Virus record (IMG/VR): IMGVR_UViG_3300017952_000120
Coordinates: 1 to 21,949 of that record
DNA length: 21,949 bases
DNA from: a virus
Reading direction: 5' to 3' (one strand)
The notes beneath the pieces are model-generated. The model worked only from the letters and a program-made list of their open reading frames with translations. It was not told the origin of the DNA and searched no databases. The position numbers and the translations under genes were made by a program. This document shows positions 17,052-21,949 of the stretch, in pieces (the first letter of the stretch is position 1; the number at the start of each line of letters is the position of its first letter).

Positions 17052-19137
17052 CCAACCCTTTAAATATGTCAGGTATATTCACTGCAATATGATTATCAAT
17101 TGAATCCTCTACAGCAGAAATTGATGAATTGAAATCATTCCATCTGGTTCTCGTGTTTCCAATTGCCGCTAGGAGTGTTCCTTCGGTAATTCTAGCACTA
17201 TTTTCACCATCACCACCATATGTACTTTTACCTTTTAGCGCACCAGAAAGATTAGGTAAACCTGCCCAGATACCGGCAAGTCTATTACCAAACTGGTCAT
17301 TAGACATGGTTCCGTTTAACCATGAATCCAATCCACCATCCTCAGTCATAAGGCCAACGGCAAGATTATCTTGTGTTTGCTCGTTGAACAAATCATTAGG
17401 GTTTGCATATCCTTTATCAACCATACGCTGTAATGTTTCATTAATGAATTGATATTTACCTGCAGCAACACTAGGAAATTCTCTACCAAGACCGACTCGA
17501 CCAGTATTAATTAAGCCTTTTTGCCAATCAAGCACCTCTTGCACAGTCATTGAACTCAATGGTTTAGATGGTCTGTCTCTTTGTGGCACTTTACTGTGTA
17601 TTGCTTCATATCCATCTTGAGCGGATTCAGCAAGATTAATTGTGTCAAGTATTGGTTTTACAACACTGACTTTATCTGATACAATATCAGCTGTTCTGTT
17701 ATCAATAAGCGAAGGATTGTGACCGGCACCAGAAGTCACACCAGAACTTGAACCAGAACCATAACTCAAATAGACCGATGTTGATTTTCCTTTTGGTTCT
17801 GGCATTTTTGGTAATGCACCTACTTGTGCAAAATCAATATTATTTAGTGCGGATCCAACGGCACCAGCAACAAATGTAGGACCTCTAAGTCTACCAGCAA
17901 GATTTACGAGGTTATCAACTTCAACCAAAATACCACCATATACTGAGGTGTATGTTGATGATTGGAATTTAGCAGGACCGACGAGACTGTTGATTTCAAC
18001 ACCGAGGCCTCCAAATTTTGTGGGCACAGTTCCAAGAGCATCAACAAAGAAATTATTTACCGATGCTAGGTAGTCACCAGTAACCAATAAATTATAACCC
18101 TCTGGGCCCGCCTGTACATTATGACTTACAAAACTACTCTGTTTAGTATATGGAGCAATCGTATTTAATGATTCGCCTGCTTGAAGTTTTAGATTCTTTT
18201 TGGAGACTATTGACATGTTACTCACATTTGAGAACATTCGTACCTCAGCAGATCTCATCGTTAATTGATCACTAGCGTTAATAGCCAACTGACCACCCAC
18301 ACTAATTTCTGCACTACCGCCAACATTTAACTTATAGTTTTGATTGACTTCGGTCGTTAGATCGCCGTGCACATACATCGTAGCATTGCCACCGACGTGA
18401 ACATGACATTGACCACCAGTAAATATATGTGAATTTTTTATTGTTACATCATATTTTTCACCAGCGGCTTTATGTGTGACATTTCCAGAGGAATCCATTT
18501 GCACAAATGAACCTTCCTTGTGGTATATCATAATTCGTTCAGCTGTTGGTGTATCGTCTAATTCAATAATATGGTGTTTTGTTTCCATAACTCTATTATG
18601 AGGCCATACTGCATTATATGCGGGAGGTGGTTCGGACCAAGTAGCATCATCCTGTCCTGCAATTTTAACGTCCTCTACACGGTTCATTTCCTGAACCAAA
18701 ATGTATGTTTCGTCTAATTCCTCACCTCGAGCAAGACTAGACTGTTGTGGCTTGCCCCAGTCATCTGGAGATGTTCCCTTGGCTTCAAGATCACCATGTT
18801 TATCTGGGATGACACCATAGCCTTGATTGATGGGAAAATTAGGATCTGATGGTGCAAATTGAGTAGGTAGCAGACCTAAAATAATGGGATGTTGTGCATC
18901 ACGTCCATCTGTAAAACACCCAAATACAAATTTATTTAAAAGATTGCCTAAAAAGACATTTGGATCGTAGCTTCCTGACATACAAAGAGCCCACGGAAGA
19001 TGTTCTGTTTTAATTTTATCATTTGTTCCGTGTACTCCAAATGCTCGCACACGCACTCGTCCAGGAGTACCTTTATCAATTTCCTCAACGATACCTACAA
19101 AAAATAATGGATCCTTTAGGCCACCCGTCTGAAACAT
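17047..19137 (-). CDS. 5: Baseplate hub/needle protein gp5-like with C-terminal muramidase domain
   Basis: 696 aa from the ATG chosen here (a GTG three codons earlier is possible). Residues about 10-95 are the OB-fold typical of gp5/VgrG: FFVGIVEEIDKGTPGRVRVR, PWALC, GCFTDGRDAQHPIILGLLPT. Residues about 200-320 hold the needle-like beta region with VgrG/gp5-type repeats (HVHVGGNATMYVHGDLTTEV and following). The C-terminal part, about 490-665, is lysozyme-like: INLAESAQDGYEAI with the putative catalytic Glu504, then SVAAGKYQFINETLQRM, LFNEQTQDNLAVGLM and YGGDGENSAR, a COG4678-type muramidase pattern. In T4 gp5 the lysozyme sits between the OB-fold and the needle; here it follows the needle. 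It would digest peptidoglycan during tube penetration. The start overlaps the gp27-like stop region. Confidence 0.88.
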   Translation of the reverse strand: MFQTGGLKDPLFFVGIVEEIDKGTPGRVRVRAFGVHGTNDKIKTEHLPWALCMSGSYDPNVFLGNLLNKFVFGCFTDGRDAQHPIILGLLPTQFAPSDPNFPINQGYGVIPDKHGDLEAKGTSPDDWGKPQQSSLARGEELDETYILVQEMNRVEDVKIAGQDDATWSEPPPAYNAVWPHNRVMETKHHIIELDDTPTAERIMIYHKEGSFVQMDSSGNVTHKAAGEKYDVTIKNSHIFTGGQCHVHVGGNATMYVHGDLTTEVNQNYKLNVGGSAEISVGGQLAINASDQLTMRSAEVRMFSNVSNMSIVSKKNLKLQAGESLNTIAPYTKQSSFVSHNVQAGPEGYNLLVTGDYLASVNNFFVDALGTVPTKFGGLGVEINSLVGPAKFQSSTYTSVYGGILVEVDNLVNLAGRLRGPTFVAGAVGSALNNIDFAQVGALPKMPEPKGKSTSVYLSYGSGSSSGVTSGAGHNPSLIDNRTADIVSDKVSVVKPILDTINLAESAQDGYEAIHSKVPQRDRPSKPLSSMTVQEVLDWQKGLINTGRVGLGREFPSVAAGKYQFINETLQRMVDKGYANPNDLFNEQTQDNLAVGLMTEDGGLDSWLNGTMSNDQFGNRLAGIWAGLPNLSGALKGKSTYGGDGENSARITEGTLLAAIGNTRTRWNDFNSSISAVEDSIDNHIAVNIPDIFKGLG

Positions 19138-19138
19138 T

Positions 19139-20578
19139 CTATACACTCCAATTATATTTAATTAACGTCAAGTTAGTAGTTAGTATATTATTATCAAATT
19201 TTGTATATACAGAGGAAACCAAATATTTTCCTCGTAATTGATCATTTTGCTTTTCTGTTGCTTTGTTTACAGAACTCATATCATCTATTGTAAGATCAAC
19301 AATTTGGCCCGCAGTAATATCCAATCTTCCTTTTAACGAAACAGCCAATGGTGTTCTGTTAATTCGATGATGATATGCTAATCTTCTTGATGCGACTTCA
19401 GCAAAAAATTGATTTCCTCTTGTGGTTTGACCACTGCTTGAATCCAACCAATCCTTAATTACCATAAACTTTGGCTTATTATCTACTCTATAATTATCCA
19501 AAATAAATGTTTCGGTGTGAATATCAAATTCTTCGTTAGTAAGCTTGGTCAGTCTTTCACCATTCATACCGTAAAAACCTTCATCAAACAGATCATCAAA
19601 ATCTTTGTATATAATGTCTCCGTCAATAAGATCAATCTCCATAACTTGGTTTACATAACCACCAGAATATAAATCATCAATACTATCTGTACGTTTGGTA
19701 TATGATAGGGATTCTATAGCCTTTACCTGCTCTTCTGCAGCCCTTCCGTCTTTTGATACATAGGGATTATATGTAAGACTTATAATATTATCCTCATTTT
19801 GGTTCGCAAAAAGAATCAACCATTCGTCAGTCACAAAATAAAAATTGTCCCAGGTCTCAAAAAATCTGTACATACATGATGGAGATTTTGAACTATACGA
19901 TTTTTTAGCAATAAAATTCATAGCCTGAGGAACATTATAACTAGGGATAATTACATTAAATAACCCTTCAGTGTGTTGGACAACTAAGGACCTATCTGTC
20001 CAATCACCAGTATCCTTTATTCTATAAACATCTGTTGGAAAAACAGCTGGTGGTGTCTCATTTTCAAAGCTTGAATTTGTTAGCGGTGACACATAATCGT
20101 CAAAAATCTTTTTAACTATTTCGTGTCCTTTTTTGTTTTTAAAAGGTTCCAAAACAGTACTGGTGACTGCGTACCAAGCAGGCCAACTCATAACATGTAA
20201 TGAAAATTCTTTACCATCGACATTAGTTGTGGGTGTGATATTATCAATTCGATACACAAAAAGATCTAAATCTACCTCGGTACCATAGTCAAACCCCTTC
20301 ATTTTCCATTGCAATCTTTCCTCGCCACGGAGAGGTTTTAACATATTTGTGTTGTTTTCAGTATCCCTCATAATACCTTCAAGGATACCTACTCTGTCGT
20401 GTAGTCTGATGGTACCAGTAATACCCGTTTTATCTATTGATTGTTCAAAATCAAAGCCCACGATCTGTGGTCTAATATCAATACCGTCCTCACTCGACTC
20501 CTTCCTCCAAGGATATAACGTTGCAGTTATAACCTCAACAAGAGATGGATTAAATGGATCGGATATTTGCTTAGGCAC
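19139..20578 (-). CDS. 27: gp27-like baseplate hub protein
   Basis: A 479-aa protein, longer than T4 gp27 (about 391 aa). The start (NPSLVEVITATLYPWRKES, then GFDFEQSIDKTGITGTIRLH) is a hub-like beta domain. The end (GRLDITAGQIVDLTID, then LRGKYLVSSVYTKFDNNILT and TNLTLIKYNWSV) resembles the second tube-like domain of gp27/VgrG-N proteins. No catalytic motif is seen. It lies directly before gp5, its structural partner in T4 (gp27 trimers hold the gp5 needle); in T4 the two genes are in different clusters. The start is GTG, since the next in-frame ATG would remove the first domain; AAGG lies about 11 bases upstream. Assigned from position and fold-like pattern, so less firm than gp6 or gp25. 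Confidence 0.7.
   Translation of the reverse strand: MPKQISDPFNPSLVEVITATLYPWRKESSEDGIDIRPQIVGFDFEQSIDKTGITGTIRLHDRVGILEGIMRDTENNTNMLKPLRGEERLQWKMKGFDYGTEVDLDLFVYRIDNITPTTNVDGKEFSLHVMSWPAWYAVTSTVLEPFKNKKGHEIVKKIFDDYVSPLTNSSFENETPPAVFPTDVYRIKDTGDWTDRSLVVQHTEGLFNVIIPSYNVPQAMNFIAKKSYSSKSPSCMYRFFETWDNFYFVTDEWLILFANQNEDNIISLTYNPYVSKDGRAAEEQVKAIESLSYTKRTDSIDDLYSGGYVNQVMEIDLIDGDIIYKDFDDLFDEGFYGMNGERLTKLTNEEFDIHTETFILDNYRVDNKPKFMVIKDWLDSSSGQTTRGNQFFAEVASRRLAYHHRINRTPLAVSLKGRLDITAGQIVDLTIDDMSSVNKATEKQNDQLRGKYLVSSVYTKFDNNILTTNLTLIKYNWSV
19146..19149 (-). promoter_or_regulatory. Shine-Dalgarno GGAG that selects the gp5 ATG start
   Basis: The coding strand reads TTGGAGTGTATAGAATG. GGAG lies 8 bases before the ATG at 19135-19137, an ideal distance, but its last base is already the first base of the in-frame GTG at 19144-19146, so it cannot serve the GTG. 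The site favours the ATG start (protein beginning MFQTGG) and lies inside the last codons of the gp27-like gene, suggesting translational coupling. Confidence 0.7.
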
Positions 20579-20586
20579 TTACGGTT

Positions 20587-20844
20587 CTACCTTACTTTTA
20601 ATCTTTTCTTAAATTCCTCATCCAACTGTGGTAGGAACGAATTATCAAATAGGAATACTTCTTTTTTATTGTCATTAAGATCTTGTTCGTATTCACCAAT
20701 TCTATATGGCTTCCATTCTTCTGGAATAATACGTTTAATAATAATTTTACGACCAGCTTCTGTACGAAGAATAATCCTATCCTCTTTTCTGAGATAGATT
20801 GTTCTGAAGGATTCCGGAGCAATTTTTACAATATCAATCGCCAT
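20587..20844 (-). CDS. Small protein of unknown function between gp53 and gp27
   Basis: An 85-aa protein that I do not recognise. It is highly charged, rich in Ile, Arg, Lys and Glu, with a short beta-like centre (TIYLRKEDRIILRTEAGRKI) and a helical, basic C-terminus (DEEFKKRLKVR). No signal peptide or membrane segment. It begins 5 bp after the gp53 stop, with GAGG about 11 bases before the ATG, and ends 8 bp before the gp27-like GTG. Packing on the same strand between two baseplate genes makes it a real gene and a possible small baseplate or assembly factor; the function is unknown. An overlapping 74-aa reading frame on the same strand lacks a good ribosome-binding site and is probably a shadow. 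Confidence 0.75.
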   Translation of the reverse strand: MAIDIVKIAPESFRTIYLRKEDRIILRTEAGRKIIIKRIIPEEWKPYRIGEYEQDLNDNKKEVFLFDNSFLPQLDEEFKKRLKVR

Positions 20845-20849
20845 TTAAT

Positions 20850-21227
20850 TTAGACCTCTTTATAATAGTACAGAATATTTTCATCATTATCTTGATCCTT
20901 TACCCAATCGACTACATCTTGTCCAGTAAGACCAGACTGTTCGGAATATTTTTCAATTAAATAATTATTAAATGTATTTTCATCCATAGGCCATTCGTGG
21001 TAAGGATCAACAATATTATTTGCTAGATATACAAGCCATGTATAATCAGTGGATCCATAATAAAATTGAGCAACGTCCTCTGGTCTTTCGTTGTCTTTTA
21101 TCGTATATGGTAAAAACAAATAAGGGTTCGTCTGAACTGATTTAAGAAATCCATTGCGCCTGGTAATATCTCTTACCTTTTTGCCTTGATATTCGATAAC
21201 AGGGAAATTTTGAAAATATTTAGCCAT
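20850..21227 (-). CDS. 53: Baseplate wedge protein gp53-like
   Basis: A 125-aa protein, shorter than T4 gp53 (about 196 aa). The diagnostic block is present: LPYTIKDNERPEDVAQFYYG (39-58), then DYTWLVYLANNIVDPYHEWP (61-80), paralleling the RPEELANAIYG and DPYYGW motifs of T4 gp53. The T4 C-terminal extension is absent. In T4, gp53 completes the wedge and helps wedges join around the hub. It follows the gp48-like gene by 22 bp, with AGAG about 7 bases before the ATG. Confidence 0.9.
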   Translation of the reverse strand: MAKYFQNFPVIEYQGKKVRDITRRNGFLKSVQTNPYLFLPYTIKDNERPEDVAQFYYGSTDYTWLVYLANNIVDPYHEWPMDENTFNNYLIEKYSEQSGLTGQDVVDWVKDQDNDENILYYYKEV

Positions 21228-21249
21228 ATTGATCTCTTTTAATTAAAAA

Positions 21250-21949
21250 TTATTGTTGCGCGGGTTCTGATTCAGTCGTCCCAGTAGCTTGACTTACGTA
21301 ATCATTTGAAGTATGAATTTCCAACTCTTGTAGTTCAAGGGAAAAATTAACAGCAGATGGTTTACCACCTTGCATCAATGCAACTTGACCAGCAGGTGAA
21401 TAATCAGATGTGAAACCAGATATCATACAAGGTTTATATGATGGGAAGTGCGAAGGATCAACACCTAACAAATGTATTTCAACGACACTAGGATAATTTA
21501 AAAATGCCTTTTTAACATTAATAGTATCGCCACCAATATCAACAGCTTGTGGTAGCATTTTTCCTTTAATGAAATATGTCATTTGTTTAATAATTTCACT
21601 ATCTTTTTTGCTGTATGGAAATAGCTGCCAATTAAATGTATGACTTTTCAGATTAACACCTTCAAACGCAAGTGTTTCTTTTGGGTTGACAGTATTACCA
21701 GCATACACACCAACCGATCTTGCAATATCGCCTGGAAGAAAATTTCGTAGAAGATAAGCGGCACCACTTGCAGCGTCCTTAATTGCTATCTTTTCTAATG
21801 CACTTGTAATTTTTTCACTTAATGTAGGACCACCTTCTTGTTGTACAAAACCACCTCCGACTCCCTGTAAGATATCAGCCATTGCTCCAGTAATATCTTT
21901 TGCGGCAGTACCTATATCAGCAAGGCTACCTTTTGCGCCCATTTGATTG
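21250..21949 (-). CDS. 48: Tail-tube cap protein gp48-like, C-terminal part (cut by window edge)
   Basis: At least 233 codons are visible; T4 gp48 is about 364 aa, so the true start probably lies outside the window. An internal ATG at 21940-21942 has no ribosome-binding site before it and the frame remains open to the edge. The pattern fits the gp48 C-terminal half: ARSVGVYAG, then KSHTFNWQLFPYSKKDSEII (like T4 TKVFTWDLTPRS), NYPSVVEIHLLG (like NPTVWMVKNFG), the KPCMISGFTSDYSPAGQ block, and a final VNFSLELQELEIHTSNDY beta strand pair. gp48 caps the tail tube at the baseplate with gp54 and starts tube polymerisation. Similarity was judged from a remembered T4 sequence. Confidence 0.82.
   Translation of the reverse strand, partial: NQMGAKGSLADIGTAAKDITGAMADILQGVGGGFVQQEGGPTLSEKITSALEKIAIKDAASGAAYLLRNFLPGDIARSVGVYAGNTVNPKETLAFEGVNLKSHTFNWQLFPYSKKDSEIIKQMTYFIKGKMLPQAVDIGGDTINVKKAFLNYPSVVEIHLLGVDPSHFPSYKPCMISGFTSDYSPAGQVALMQGGKPSAVNFSLELQELEIHTSNDYVSQATGTTESEPAQQ

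Noticed and set aside
19138-19146. GTG start for gp5 three codons before the ATG
   Set aside because: The GGAG site overlaps the GTG itself but is 8 bases from the ATG at 19135-19137, so the ATG is the better start.
20598-20822. A 74-codon same-strand frame overlapping the 85-aa gene
   Set aside because: It is out of frame within a gene that has proper spacing and ribosome-binding site; two overlapping genes here are not supported.
21250-21942. Treating the gp48-like frame as a complete 230-aa gene
   Set aside because: The ATG at 21940-21942 has no ribosome-binding site, the frame stays open to the window edge, and the family is about 130 residues longer.
1-21949. Prophage integration, insertion sequence, tRNA or auxiliary metabolic gene
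   Set aside because: Nothing resembling an integrase, transposase, attachment site, tRNA fold or photosynthesis/metabolism gene was seen; all space is filled by structural genes.

Overview
This AT-rich window is part of the virion morphogenesis region of a T4-like contractile-tailed phage. All supported genes lie on the minus strand and are tightly packed: most gaps are 0-25 bp and the longest is 55 bp. Several protein families here (gp48, gp53, gp6, gp25 and gp8 homologues, a giant DUF4815-type structural protein, and a fibre-like protein starting with a PNDGTGDPLR motif) look like those of marine T4-like myoviruses, such as cyanophages and pelagiphages. That placement rests on remembered family resemblance. 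No host marker such as a photosynthesis gene, tRNA or integrase is present, so the host cannot be named.

In transcription order (right to left): the C-terminal part of a gp48-like tail-tube cap protein (cut by the window edge); gp53 wedge protein; an unrecognised 85-aa protein; a gp27-like hub protein; a gp5-like hub/needle protein with a C-terminal muramidase domain; a large protein ending in an M15 peptidase domain; gp25 sheath-initiator/wedge protein; gp6 wedge protein; an 878-aa protein in the gp7 position ending in a Calx-beta-like domain; a glycine-rich repeat-containing fibre-like protein; a subtilisin-like protease; an enlarged gp8 carrying a cupredoxin-like insert; a giant 1802-aa structural protein; and the first codons of one more gene at the left edge.

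The genes together encode most of a baseplate: hub (gp27, gp5), tube cap (gp48) and wedges (gp53, gp25, gp6, gp8, perhaps the gp7-position protein), plus peripheral or fibre-like proteins. Three hydrolases are embedded: a muramidase and an M15 peptidase that could cut the glycan and peptide parts of the cell wall during injection, and a subtilase whose target is unknown.

Two exact T4-type late promoter motifs (TATAAATA) lie on the coding strand, in the two longest intergenic gaps, upstream of gp8 and of the fibre-like gene. A one-mismatch version precedes the M15-peptidase gene. No rho-independent terminator, tRNA, CRISPR array or mobile element was seen, and no stretch over 300 bp lacks a gene.

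The most interesting items are the cupredoxin-like domain with a complete type-1 copper ligand set inside gp8, the subtilase with an intact triad, the gp5 domain order that differs from T4, and the separate M15 peptidase next to it.
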